From positions 2,852,001 to 2,916,000 of the forward strand of contig NC_015572.1 of NCBI RefSeq assembly GCF_000214665.1: 64,000 nt of DNA, read 5' to 3'. Below, one piece after another: positions 32,727 through 42,027 of the stretch. This stretch comes from Methylomonas methanica MC09 (lineage in GTDB: Bacteria; Pseudomonadota; Gammaproteobacteria; Methylococcales; Methylomonadaceae). Position 1 is the first letter of the stretch, and every line of letters begins with the position of its first letter. The translations under genes were made by a program, and so were the position numbers. Below the pieces are notes generated by a model. It did no database searches and was not told the origin of the DNA. It saw nothing but the letters and a program-made list of their open reading frames with translations.

Positions 32727-34808
32727 ATGTCCGGCATAAATAACCGCATACCCTATACCCTTGTTTGGATTTGTATTGCCGTGGCCGGAGCGATTGCCGT
32801 CGCCGGGATTGCTTTACAACGCGGCGAAACCATCAACAGCATGTGGCTGGTCGTGGCCGCGGTATGCGTCTATGCGTTGGGGTATCGTTTTTACAGCGCC
32901 TTTATCGCCGCCAAGGTTTTAATGCTGGATGCCGGCCGCGCCACACCTGCCGAGCGTTTTAACGACGGCAGAGACTTTATGCCCACGCACAAATGGGTGG
33001 TATTCGGCCACCATTTTGCAGCCATCGCCGGTCCCGGCCCTCTGATTGGTCCAACCCTGGCCGCGCAATTCGGTTATTTGCCGGGCACGTTGTGGATTTT
33101 AACCGGAGCAGTATTGGGCGGGTGCGTGCAGGATTTCGTCACGCTGTTTTTCTCGGTGCGCCGCGATGGTCGCTCGCTGGGGCAAATGGCCAAGGACGAA
33201 CTCGGCCCAATCGGCGGTGCCGCCGCCATGCTGGGCGTGATGATGATCATGATTATTCTGATCGCGGTACTGGGCTTGGTAGTGGTAAACGCCATGAAGC
33301 ACAGCCCTTGGGCAACCGCTACCGTGGCGGCCACCATACCGATCGCGGTACTGATGGGAATCTATTTGCATCAGTTGCGCCCGGGCCGGGTGTTGGAAGC
33401 CACCCTGATCGGCGTATCGTTGTTGATTTTTGCGGTATTGGGCGGCGGCTGGATAGACGAGAACCCGGTTCTGCGAAGCTGGTTCGATTACGACGCGCAA
33501 CAGCTGGCCGTCATGGTGATTTTATATGGTTTTGCCTCGGCGGTGCTGCCGGTATGGTTGCTGCTGGCCCCACGCGATTATCTATCCACCTTTATGAAGC
33601 TGGGTACCATTGCCGCCCTGGCAATTGCCATCGTGGTATTACACCCGGAACTGAAAATGCCGGCCTTAACCCAGTTCATCGACGGCAGCGGGCCGATATT
33701 CGGCGGCAAACTATTCCCATTTGTGTTTATTACGATCGCCTGCGGTGCCATTTCCGGTTTTCACGCCCTGATTTCTTCGGGCACCACTCCAAAATTATTG
33801 GCCAACGAACAGGATGCGCGCTTCATCGGCTACGGTGCCATGATGATGGAGTCTTTTGTGGCGATCATGGCCATGATCGCCGCCAGCGTGTTGGAGCCGG
33901 GGGTATTTTTCGCCATCAACAGTCCGGCGGGCGTTGTCGGCAAGGAAGCCGTGGATGCGGTGGCTAAAATCAGCGCGTGGGGGTTTCCGGTTAGCGTCGA
34001 AAAGATGCAAACGCTGGCGCAAACCATGGGCGAATCGACGCTGTTCGCCCGCACGGGCGGCGCGCCGTCTTTGGCGGTTGGCATGGCCAGCCTGTTTGCC
34101 CAGGTATTCGGCGCGCATTTACTGGCCGCTTGGTATCACTTTGCGATCATGTTCGAAGCGCTGTTTATTTTGACCACCCTGGACGCGGGCACCCGCGTGG
34201 CCCGGTTTATGCTGCAGGACATGCTGGGTAATTTTAACTTGGGCCTGGGTAAAAAGAACGGCTATCCCAGTATTTTGTTGACCAGCGGCTTGGTTGTCGG
34301 TGCCTGGGGGTATTTTCTGTACATGGGCACCATAGACCCGCTGGGCGGTATTAACAGCCTGTGGCCCTTGTTCGGCATCGCCAATCAAATGCTGGCGGCA
34401 ATTGCCTTGTGCGTCGGCACGACAATACTGGTTAAATCGGCCAAATTAAAATATGTCTGGGTTACCGCCCTACCTTTGTCCTGGCTGATTATCATTACCA
34501 CCAGTGCGGCCTGGGAGAAGCTGTTTTCAAGCGATTTACGGGTGGGTTTTCTGGCGCACGCCGGCGATTTGTCCGACAGGTTGGCAAACGGACTGCTCGC
34601 GGAAGACCTTGTCGCCAAAGCACCACACCTGATCTTTAACGATTATCTGAATGCCGGCTTGACCGCTACCTTTATGTTGATCACTTGGTTACTGCTGGGC
34701 GATACCTTGCGCATTATTTACTGTGTAATTAGCGGCAAAAGTTATCCTCAATCCAGCGAATCGGCACACATTCCCAGCCGGCTGGTCGAAGACTGGGTGC
34801 GAGATTAA
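32727..34808 (+). CDS. cstA: Carbon starvation protein CstA (peptide/pyruvate transporter family)
   Basis: An inner-membrane transporter of about 693 residues with some 16 hydrophobic helices. Family signatures are 'NDGRDFMPTHKWVVFGHHFA', 'IAGPGPLIGPTLAAQFGYLPG', 'GCVQDFVTLFFSVRRDGRS' and 'ISSGTTPKLLANE'. CstA proteins take up peptides or pyruvate when carbon is scarce. AAGGA lies 7 nt before the ATG at 32727, so the ATG at 32703 was rejected. No BtsSR-type two-component genes lie next to it. It is preceded by a hairpin-rich leader. Confidence 0.93.
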   Translation: MSGINNRIPYTLVWICIAVAGAIAVAGIALQRGETINSMWLVVAAVCVYALGYRFYSAFIAAKVLMLDAGRATPAERFNDGRDFMPTHKWVVFGHHFAAIAGPGPLIGPTLAAQFGYLPGTLWILTGAVLGGCVQDFVTLFFSVRRDGRSLGQMAKDELGPIGGAAAMLGVMMIMIILIAVLGLVVVNAMKHSPWATATVAATIPIAVLMGIYLHQLRPGRVLEATLIGVSLLIFAVLGGGWIDENPVLRSWFDYDAQQLAVMVILYGFASAVLPVWLLLAPRDYLSTFMKLGTIAALAIAIVVLHPELKMPALTQFIDGSGPIFGGKLFPFVFITIACGAISGFHALISSGTTPKLLANEQDARFIGYGAMMMESFVAIMAMIAASVLEPGVFFAINSPAGVVGKEAVDAVAKISAWGFPVSVEKMQTLAQTMGESTLFARTGGAPSLAVGMASLFAQVFGAHLLAAWYHFAIMFEALFILTTLDAGTRVARFMLQDMLGNFNLGLGKKNGYPSILLTSGLVVGAWGYFLYMGTIDPLGGINSLWPLFGIANQMLAAIALCVGTTILVKSAKLKYVWVTALPLSWLIIITTSAAWEKLFSSDLRVGFLAHAGDLSDRLANGLLAEDLVAKAPHLIFNDYLNAGLTATFMLITWLLLGDTLRIIYCVISGKSYPQSSESAHIPSRLVEDWVRD

Positions 34809-34830
34809 TAACCGTTAGCGCTGAACACGG

Positions 34831-35544
34831 TTATAGACTGAAGCTTCCGGATTTTTGACTGTACCCACTGTCCTTGGTTAGCTGATCGGCCCGCGTAGGC
34901 TCGGATTCCGTATTATCGAACAGCAGTCCTATCTCCAAAAACAACTGGTTTAGTAATGCTTCCGCCTGCGCTAGCTTTGGCTGCAACGAAGGCTGCTTTT
35001 CCTTAAACGCCGTTTCCAGCTCGGACAGTATTTTTACAAGCGCGTAATGCGCAACAGATTGTACGCTGCCTAATAATTTATGAATCATGTTAGCGGCATT
35101 TTCAAAATCCTCCGCCTGATAATAACTTTGAATTTGCGCCCAGTCCCGGCTATGCCGGTCCCGGAACAACCTCAGCAACTTACGGTACACAACCAAATTA
35201 TTACCCGTCAGCAGTTGCGCTTGCCGGCTATCCACGCCCGTCAGTTGAGGAAAGCCCGAATCGTCATGATTTATCACGATATCTGCGGGCTGAATATCAG
35301 CACCTTCATCAGGTTTAATCCAGCGCGCCAGCACTTGAAACAGTTGCGTCCACTCGACGGGTTTTCCGACATGGTCGTTCATGCCGCTATCCAGGCAACG
35401 CTGCCGATCGGAGGTCATTACATTGGCGGTCATGGCAATGATGGGTAAATCGGCATAGAGGGGATTGGCGCGGATGGCGCGTGTCGCCGCATAGCCATCC
35501 ATCTCAGGCATCAGACAATCCATCAGAATGGCCGAATAGGTTTG
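34831..35544 (-). pseudogene. C-terminal remnant of a hybrid histidine kinase (partial REC + HPt)
   Basis: The frame keeps the second part of a receiver domain, starting at 'VEKQTYSAILMDCLMPEMDG' and including the phospho-acceptor Asp, 'IIAMTANVM' and 'GMNDHVGKPVEW'. An HPt domain follows with His in 'MIHKLLGSVQSVAHYALVKI'. The first strands of the receiver and the whole sensor-kinase part are missing. Upstream of about 35545 the frame enters IS-derived DNA. The remnant could still be translated from chance starts in the IS relic, but a functional product is unlikely. Confidence 0.8.
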
Positions 35545-35778
35545 TTTCTCAACGCAAGTTGGCCACGCTAACCCAGGACAGTAGCGAAGAAGCCCGGCAA
35601 TTGCGCGAAGTGGATCGCGAACTGGCCCCGACCGCCGGGCCAAAATTGAGCACGCGTTTCGAGACATTAAAGTCCGTTTTGGTTACGCCAAAATCGCTAT
35701 CGCGGTTTAGCGAAAAACGCCGCTCGTTTAACCTTTTTGACCGCGATTGCCACTGCGCTGCGCGGTGACGCATATTAA
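35545..35778 (+). pseudogene. IS5-type transposase C-terminal relic with frameshifts
   Basis: Three reading frames must be joined to see the family. 'RQLREVDRELAPTAGPK' is in the first, 'IEHAFRDIKVRFGYAKI' in the second (from 35645), and 'RYRGLAKNAARLTFLTAIAT' in the third (from 35695), ending at the TAA at 35776-35778. This is the typical end of IS5-group transposases (VEHPFR-x-IK-x-x-FGY ... YRGLAKN). At least two frameshifts make it inactive. It marks the breakpoint of the histidine kinase remnant. Confidence 0.8.
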
Positions 35779-36495
35779 CGGCGCTGCCTCATTGCGTCTG
35801 AAATTTGAAGATAGGCCGAAAAAAAGGCTTGGTTTCGAGAAAAACCTGTTGTCTTGATGAAAAAAGGGTCGATTATTGAAATTTTTGACCAATCTTGAAA
35901 ATTACTGTCGCTCAAAACGGCAGTTTTTCAGAGACTCTTTGAGGGCATTGGAAAACCGCTTTCGTCGAGGAAAAACAAACTCAATTGGCCAGCTTCATCG
36001 GCTTTTTGAAAGTACTTTTTCCTGTGCGGCTTCGAATCGTTCAGGATCGAATTCTTTTCAATGACAAGCGCGCTCAGATAAAAACGAGGCCTTGCTGCTT
36101 CAAGTGCCTGGATAGCGAGTCGAGACTGAATGGCCGGGCATCCCGATGGATTTCTCGCAACTGGCGGTCGATTTCGGCCAAGGTAAATGCTCGGCTAACT
36201 CATGGAAAGTAATGCATTCTGCTTCGTTAAATATAAATGGTGGCAACTGGTCGGCCAAGATAAGCTATAAACAACCTCAACTTAGCCTAGGCTTTTAAAT
36301 TAGTTATATGTTATTACGTAGATCTATGTGGTTTTTTATATATCACATCTAAATATCCATTTTGATCTATCTAAACAACTGAAAACGCAACATATATAAT
36401 GGAAAATCAATAAAAATTTCATTTCATCTCCATAATGTGCAAGACTATGCTAAACAGCATAAATATAAAAATAATTCAGCTAGAAACGAAAAGCC
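35779..36495. other. Non-coding scar between IS relic and AT-rich transporter gene
   Basis: About 700 bp without a credible gene. The first 450 bp has the base composition of the host and probably continues the decayed IS. From about 36290 the DNA becomes strongly AT-rich and merges with the leader of the transporter gene. Short ORFs here (35876-36064, 35985-36212) show no recognisable domains. Confidence 0.6.
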
Positions 36496-37764
36496 ATGGC
36501 AAAAGCATTCATTAAAACAAACAAAGAACTATTTATATTATCATGGGGTTATGCTGGCAGCATATCCCTAGCAGCTACAGCTATAAACTTAATATTATTT
36601 AAATATTATGGGTATACCGAAGCAGAGCTATCAATTATATTGAATGTATATGTACTTGCATTCACCATTGGAACCACATATACAAACCTCCATGTAAGCA
36701 AAAGGCTTTCTTATGTGCATGCAATCATATTTTTATTAAGCGGATCAAGCATAGTATACACACTACACACAATAATAATAGAGACAAATCTGCCGCACTA
36801 TTTTTATATATTAAATAGATTCATGGAAGGATTATTTAACGGTGGAATAATTAGCATAACCTCACACATACTAAAAACGAAAACAATATTTAATACAAAC
36901 AATGGGTTTATACATAGCATAAACTCATCAGCTCATTTTTTTATAAAATTATCTATTCCACTGGCATCCACTACCTTACTTATTATACCGGGCTTCGAGG
37001 CATCCATATATCTATTCACCTCTAGCATTTTAATACTATTAGCGCTTTATTTTTATAAATCAAAGAATTTATTCAGTAACAAATATCAAAAATATATGTT
37101 AATAGCCAAGAAAAGACAAAAACTTACAAATCAGTCAATCAAGGAAAGCTTTGTGAGCATATTAATAAACTTATTAAACGGAGACAATAAAACATATAAA
37201 TCCCATTATATATTATCAAACTTATTCCATAACTCATTAAGACCATTTTTTGATTTATACTTAGGGCTATTAATGATTTCAGTTTATAATTATAACTTAG
37301 TAGAAACCACTTTTTTTGCGTCATGCGTAGCACTTGGACAGTCAATGCAGCTATTCAGTGGAAAAATAGCGGATCGCTATTTTCTATACTATTATAACTT
37401 AGCATTGATAAGTTTATTTTCATTATTCTTTTACACTCTTGCATTTGAAAAACAATTATTTGAGACCCCAGGAATTGCAACAATATTGTTTTTTATATTG
37501 GGCATTGGGAGAAGCTTGTACGCTAACTATGCATACAAAATTACAAATAACCTTATAAAACTTGGCATGCCGGTAAACCATACATCATTTTTAAGCTTCT
37601 TGCTAGCAGGATTTTCAAATTACTTTGCATATTTAATGCTTTCATGGTTATTATATAATGGATTTAGTTTGAACGACCTAGTGTATATACCTATACTAAT
37701 TATTATAGGTATAATAATACTATCAATATCAATTGATAGAGTTTGTTTTAAGAAAAACATTTAA
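36496..37764 (+). CDS. MFS-like 12-helix transporter, horizontally acquired
   Basis: A 422-residue integral membrane protein with about 12 hydrophobic segments. A short basic stretch follows the first half ('YKSKNLFSNKYQKYMLIAKK'), as in MFS proteins with a 6+6 layout. No sharp MFS signature motif is visible, so the substrate is unknown. The codon choice is strikingly different from all neighbours: Ile is mostly ATA, Leu mostly TTA, and G+C is near 30% by eye against about 50% around it. The gene is bracketed by transposase relics on both sides. It is intact, with ATG start and normal stop, so it may be functional. Confidence 0.75.
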   Translation: MAKAFIKTNKELFILSWGYAGSISLAATAINLILFKYYGYTEAELSIILNVYVLAFTIGTTYTNLHVSKRLSYVHAIIFLLSGSSIVYTLHTIIIETNLPHYFYILNRFMEGLFNGGIISITSHILKTKTIFNTNNGFIHSINSSAHFFIKLSIPLASTTLLIIPGFEASIYLFTSSILILLALYFYKSKNLFSNKYQKYMLIAKKRQKLTNQSIKESFVSILINLLNGDNKTYKSHYILSNLFHNSLRPFFDLYLGLLMISVYNYNLVETTFFASCVALGQSMQLFSGKIADRYFLYYYNLALISLFSLFFYTLAFEKQLFETPGIATILFFILGIGRSLYANYAYKITNNLIKLGMPVNHTSFLSFLLAGFSNYFAYLMLSWLLYNGFSLNDLVYIPILIIIGIIILSISIDRVCFKKNI

Positions 37765-37854
37765 TTTGAAATCCATTCGTAAATTGACCCTTAATCCGTA
37801 TTCCTGCGATACAATTTCTCTATAATATATAGATAAATAAAGGATAACGATTAA

Positions 37855-38081
37855 TTGAATACCCCCCACACCGAACATCAGTCACTTCAAACTGAAAGCT
37901 TCCAAAAGGAATTCACCTCGTATGCCGGGCTGGCCTTGGTTGGGCAATGCCTGGAGTTCCTCAATATTGAAGTGGTTGTCGATGGACGGATACCGGTTTC
38001 TCAGGGCATTAAAACGTCCGACGTGGTGAAATCGGTGACAGACCCGCTCAGCATCGGCCAGAGTGACTTCGAGGCGTTTGA
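37855..38081 (+). pseudogene. IS1380-type transposase N-terminal fragment
   Basis: A TTG-started frame reads 'FTSYAGLALVGQCLEFLN' and 'IKTSDVVKSVTDPLSIGQ', then 'SDFEAFD'. This matches the beginning of IS1380-family transposases (T-S-Y-x-G-L ... D-V-x-K ... G-x-S-D-F-x-A). Similarity stops after 'FEAFD', where a different element joins. No catalytic residues remain. Confidence 0.65.
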
Positions 38082-38309
38082 CACACCGACGACCCGGTGG
38101 AAATCATGGCTTGGCACCTGAAAACCCGCGAAGGCAAGGCCCGCTATGCCAAGCGCAAATGTACGGTGGAATCCGTATTCGGGATCATCAAGCAGGTACT
38201 TGGCTTTCGCCAGTTCTCGCTACGCGGGCTGGACGCGGTGACCAGGGAATGGAAGCTGGTGGCTATGGCATTTAATCTGAAACGAATGTATGCGCTGGCC
38301 GGAGCATAG
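38082..38309 (+). pseudogene. IS1182/IS5-type transposase C-terminal fragment
   Basis: The frame reads 'MAWHLKTREGKARYAKRK', 'TVESVFGIIKQVLGFRQFSL' and 'EWKLVAMAFNLKRMYAL', the DDE-domain end of IS1182-type transposases with the catalytic-region Glu (VE-x-V-F-G-x-I-K). It is fused in a different frame to the IS1380 fragment upstream, so the locus is a chimera of two elements rather than one broken gene. Confidence 0.75.
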
Positions 38310-38368
38310 CTCCGCCGAACCCAACGATAGGGCTGCATATCGAACAACCAAGCGGGATCGCTTCTGCA

Positions 38369-39376
38369 TCAATCCTCAAGATCGGCTGAGCAACTGAATC
38401 GATAGCTTGAGGGCTTAGATAATTTGGCTGACGCTGGGTTTTCGGTTTGAAAAAAACTTAAGCCCGACAGGCTCCTAGCGCCCTGCAATCCGCCCGTATG
38501 CACAGCAACAATACGCTGCCCAGGCTTGAAATAGCCTTTTTGCAGCAAATCAAATACGGCAAAAAGCAGCTTCCCGGTATACACCGACTCTAAGGTTATA
38601 CGGTGTGACGCGTAAAATTGTCGCATAAATTGCCTTAATTCGGGGGGGGATTTGGCAAACCCGCCAAAATGATAGTCTAGGACGATTTGCCAATTAGTAT
38701 AGATCTGATTTTGAGGCAATAACTGTTTAACTTCATCGTTTAGAAAAGCCGCCCCCTTCAAGGCTGCAACACCTGTAACTCGGCAATGAGCGGGGACTGC
38801 AGAAATCAACCCGGCCAGAGTGGTGCCGGTACCGCACGCTACTAACAGATGGTCGAAATCAATCGCCATCTCGGCGGCAATTTCAGCCACGCCTTTTAAT
38901 GCCAAGGAATTCGCGCCACCTTCCGGCACCCAATACTGACTTGCGGACAAGCCCGGCAAATCATTGTTTTTATAGGCGCGCAGCTCTCGATAAGCGCTGC
39001 GAGGCACAAAGTGTAAGGTCATACCCCATTTTTTTAAGTCCTGCAAAGTCGGATTGAAAATTTCAGGCGGTTCGCCGCGTACATAACCTATGGTTTTCAA
39101 CCCCAAGTATTTTCCGGCAAAAGCCAACGCGTGCAGATGATTGGAATAGGCTCCACCCATGCTTACCAAGGTGTCAGCGCCGTTAACAAGTGCCTCGTTC
39201 AGCAGGTATTTCAACTTGCGCCATTTGTTACCGGAGATGACCGGGTGTAACAAATCGTCCCGTTTAATCCATAACTGTATCTGCCTACTGGATAAAGCAG
39301 GATCGATAATGGGCGATAAAGTCGACAGACCAAAACTACTTTCCAACGCACGTAAGCGGGGGTGTAAAGTAGTCAC
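38369..39376 (-). CDS. PLP-dependent D-cysteine desulfhydrase / ACC deaminase family enzyme
   Basis: A beta-family PLP enzyme of about 335 residues. 'IKRDDLLHPVISGNKWRKLKY' holds the Schiff-base Lys in the S-G-N-K-x-R-K motif. 'MGGAYSNHLHALA' is the substrate-binding S-N-H motif, 'ACGTGTTLAG' binds the PLP phosphate, and 'IVAVHTGGLQG' lies near the end. The family includes D-cysteine desulfhydrase and ACC deaminase, which cannot be separated by eye. The start is uncertain. GTG at 39376, just after the folP stop, was chosen; TTG at 39400 overlapping folP is the alternative. It is translated right after folP. The C-terminal 35 residues are rich in Ser and look unconserved, close to the IS scar. 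Confidence 0.85.
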   Translation of the reverse strand: MTTLHPRLRALESSFGLSTLSPIIDPALSSRQIQLWIKRDDLLHPVISGNKWRKLKYLLNEALVNGADTLVSMGGAYSNHLHALAFAGKYLGLKTIGYVRGEPPEIFNPTLQDLKKWGMTLHFVPRSAYRELRAYKNNDLPGLSASQYWVPEGGANSLALKGVAEIAAEMAIDFDHLLVACGTGTTLAGLISAVPAHCRVTGVAALKGAAFLNDEVKQLLPQNQIYTNWQIVLDYHFGGFAKSPPELRQFMRQFYASHRITLESVYTGKLLFAVFDLLQKGYFKPGQRIVAVHTGGLQGARSLSGLSFFQTENPASAKLSKPSSYRFSCSADLED

Positions 39377-39378
39377 GC

Positions 39379-40194
39379 CTACGCTTGTTTGATTGCCCAA
39401 GCAATGTCGGCCGCCTGCCGGTTGGCTTTGATATCGTGCACCCTGAACAACGTTACACCCGCCATGACACCCAATGCCGTCGTTACCGCGGTCGCAGTCA
39501 CCAACTCATCCGGCTCGGAAACGTGACAAATACTACCCATAAAGCGCTTGCGGCTGGTACCCAACAATACCGGAAATCCCAAATCAACGAACTGATTTAG
39601 ACTCGCTAACAAAGCGATATTGTCCTGTTTACGTTTACCGAAACCAATACCAGGATCGACGGCAATCCGCTCGGCTTTGATACCGGCAGCCAGCGCAGCT
39701 TCAATGCGTTGCTGTAAATGGGCTTTGACTTCAAACACCACATCGCAATATTTCGGGTTATCCTGCATGGTTTTAGGTGAACCTTGCTTATGCATCAGGA
39801 TAATCGGGCAAGCGTGGGCGGCTGCGATTACCAACATGTATTCATCGTCCAGACCTGCGGAAATATCGTTTATTACAACCGCACCAGCCTGCAAACCAGC
39901 CACCGCCACCTTGCTCAGCGTAGTATCGATACTGATAGCCAGGGCGGGAAAGTTGGCGTGTATGGCTTTGATGACCGGTACCACTCGCCGAATTTGTTCC
40001 TCCGCCGATACCGGTTCCGAACCGGGACGCGTCGACTCCCCGCCCACATCGACTATATCCACCCCCTCCTGCAGCATCAAATCAACCTGCTGCAGCGCTG
40101 CATCAAGCGTGTTATAGCGGCCGCCGTCGGAAAAACTGTCCGGGGTTACATTGAGTATGCCCATGAGTTTAGGCGGTGTATTTAAGTTGAACAT
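39379..40194 (-). CDS. folP: Dihydropteroate synthase
   Basis: Condenses p-aminobenzoate with 6-hydroxymethyl-dihydropterin pyrophosphate in folate synthesis. The 271-residue TIM-barrel enzyme has 'LMGILNVTPDSFSDGG' and 'IVDVGGESTRPGS', the two DHPS signatures, followed by 'DPGIGFGKRKQDN' and 'LLGTSRKRFMG', where sulfonamides compete. The start at 40194 is placed so that the first strand directly precedes the signature. The usual downstream partner glmM is replaced by the PLP enzyme gene. Confidence 0.95.
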   Translation of the reverse strand: MFNLNTPPKLMGILNVTPDSFSDGGRYNTLDAALQQVDLMLQEGVDIVDVGGESTRPGSEPVSAEEQIRRVVPVIKAIHANFPALAISIDTTLSKVAVAGLQAGAVVINDISAGLDDEYMLVIAAAHACPIILMHKQGSPKTMQDNPKYCDVVFEVKAHLQQRIEAALAAGIKAERIAVDPGIGFGKRKQDNIALLASLNQFVDLGFPVLLGTSRKRFMGSICHVSEPDELVTATAVTTALGVMAGVTLFRVHDIKANRQAADIAWAIKQA

Positions 40195-40259
40195 TGAAAA
40201 CGGTAACCGAGCGTGATGTGCGTTAGAAAATAAGCCGACAATGCCGATGAGCTTCAAAA

Positions 40260-40280
40260 ATCAGCTAAGCTTAGGCTGAT
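40260..40280. repeat. Short inverted repeat before the HerA gene
   Basis: ATCAGC (40260-40265) / GCTGAT (40275-40280) with a 9-nt centre lies 24 bp before the ATG of the HerA-like gene and next to a -10-like GATAAT (40278-40283). It could be an operator or a leader hairpin. Confidence 0.4.
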
Positions 40281-40304
40281 AATTTTATCTCAGGCAGGAC
40301 TACG

Positions 40305-41963
40305 ATGGCAGAAAATGAACGCATTCTGATTGGTCACTTGGTGGAAGTACGCGGCAACGGTATGGAAGCTCGTATCATCGAAGAGCACTCGACGGCTGCG
40401 CCGATTATCAAAGTAGGTGACGAAGAAATTTTAGCCGGTAACTTAGGTTCCTATGTCATGATTCGGCAATCCGACATTGGTGTGTTAGCGTTGGTCTTTA
40501 AGATGTGGGAACGCGACCGCTTCGACAGTTTGGGTAACCGGTCATCCGACCGCTTCATTTCCTTGATACCGGTTGGCGAACTCAGCGATAACAACACCTT
40601 TGTACGCGGCGTGCGCCATTACCCTACCCCTGGCGCAAACGTTTATGCTGTCGGCCTCAACGAAATCAATGCCATTTTTGTAAAATTTCGCGAGTATCAG
40701 TTTTTCATCGGCCAGCTGGCTTCGCATAAGGACTACCATTTAAGCTTGGACCCGCGTGCTTTGTTCGGCCGCCACTTTGCCATTCTCGGCCAATCCGGCT
40801 CCGGTAAATCCTGGACCGTAACCAGTTTAATTCAGCATACTATCCAGGCCATGCCGAAAACGCATTTAGTGATGCTGGATTTACACGGCGAATATTGCTG
40901 GAAAAATGATAATGGCCAAATCGAATCCGCATTTCCACGCGAAATGGTGAATTATGTCGATGCCTTGGAACTGGAAATGCCGTATTGGATGATGTCTTAT
41001 GCCGAGTTAGTGGATCTGTTCATCGACAAGGATGACCGTGGCGCCTCCATGCAAATGGCTTTCATGCGCGAGGTGTTGCAACAATTAAAACGTAAGGAAG
41101 CCAAGGAAATCGGTTTGGGTGCGGTATCCATCGATACGCCGATTTATTTTTCGCTGGCGGAAATGTATATGCAATTCAAAGCCGCCAACGAAGAGCGCAA
41201 GGATTTCGGCAAGACTCACGGCGCCTTGTTCGGCCAGTTCGATCAGTTTCTGGTGAGAATGCAAAGTCGTTTCAACGACGTCCGTTACGACTTTTTGCTA
41301 AAACCCAAAAAACGCACCAGTTCGGCCAGCATGGCGGATTTATTGAGGCAATTCATCGGTTTGGGCAAGCAGAAATCCAATATTACCGTGGTTGATTTAA
41401 GCTCGGTACCCACCGACGTCAGGCCAGCCGTGTCGGCGCAGGTAGGCCGGTTAGCCTACGAATTTAACTATTGGAATCCAAAGCGGCGCGAATTCCCCAT
41501 TACACTGATCTGCGAGGAAGCGCACGCCTATATTCCACGCGAAAAAGGCGGTCAGTTCGAGGGCACCAAAAAAATGATGGAACGGATTGCCAAGGAAGGC
41601 CGTAAATACGGTGTATCCATTGGTGTCGTGAGTCAAAGGCCGACCGAGTTATCGGAAACCATGTTGGCGCAATGCAGTACATTCATCTGCCTTAGAACCA
41701 CCAACCCGGACGACCAGGAGTATATCCGTGGCTTGGTTCCCGAAGCCGAAGGCGACTTAACCGACATTCTGACATCTTTAGGGCGTGGTGAGGCATTGGT
41801 ATTAGGCGAAGCGGCACCACTACCCACTCGGGTGCAAATCTATCGTCCCAATCCGGAACCAAAAAGTAACGATGTGGATTATTTTACCGGCTGGCGGGAA
41901 GGCCCGGATGACCTGGATGTGGAAGGCATCGTCAACAACTGGCGCACGCAAACCCGCCAGTAA
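40305..41963 (+). CDS. HerA-like DNA translocase/helicase ATPase, orphan
   Basis: A 552-residue hexameric-type ATPase of the HerA/FtsK group. An N-terminal HAS-barrel (about 5-140) precedes the P-loop 'LGQSGSGKSWTV' (161-172). 'HLVMLDLHGEYCW' follows. The Walker B region is 'ITLICEEAHAYIPREKGG', and 'GVSIGVVSQRPTELSETMLA' is the sensor/arginine-finger part with the Q-R-P motif typical of HerA. HerA usually works with NurA nuclease or, in defence loci, with SIR2 or DUF4297 partners, but none is adjacent: folP is divergent and nqrM convergent. It may act in end resection or as a lone translocase (inference). Confidence 0.9.
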   Translation: MAENERILIGHLVEVRGNGMEARIIEEHSTAAPIIKVGDEEILAGNLGSYVMIRQSDIGVLALVFKMWERDRFDSLGNRSSDRFISLIPVGELSDNNTFVRGVRHYPTPGANVYAVGLNEINAIFVKFREYQFFIGQLASHKDYHLSLDPRALFGRHFAILGQSGSGKSWTVTSLIQHTIQAMPKTHLVMLDLHGEYCWKNDNGQIESAFPREMVNYVDALELEMPYWMMSYAELVDLFIDKDDRGASMQMAFMREVLQQLKRKEAKEIGLGAVSIDTPIYFSLAEMYMQFKAANEERKDFGKTHGALFGQFDQFLVRMQSRFNDVRYDFLLKPKKRTSSASMADLLRQFIGLGKQKSNITVVDLSSVPTDVRPAVSAQVGRLAYEFNYWNPKRREFPITLICEEAHAYIPREKGGQFEGTKKMMERIAKEGRKYGVSIGVVSQRPTELSETMLAQCSTFICLRTTNPDDQEYIRGLVPEAEGDLTDILTSLGRGEALVLGEAAPLPTRVQIYRPNPEPKSNDVDYFTGWREGPDDLDVEGIVNNWRTQTRQ

Positions 41964-42027
41964 CCGGGACGATACCCTCATCAAATCCGCATGGGACAAT
42001 GAGTTGAACCCTGCAGTGGTAACTGTT

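Noticed and set aside
32993-33967. 324-codon open frame in another frame of cstA
   Set aside because: A shadow frame with Arg/Gly/His-rich composition; CstA itself is unmistakable.
35876-36212. Two short plus-strand frames in the IS scar
   Set aside because: They have no recognisable domain and lie in decayed DNA.
28397-41963. A HerA-SIR2 defence pair
   Set aside because: The SIR2-TIR and HerA genes are more than 10 kb apart, on opposite strands, with unrelated genes and IS scars between them.
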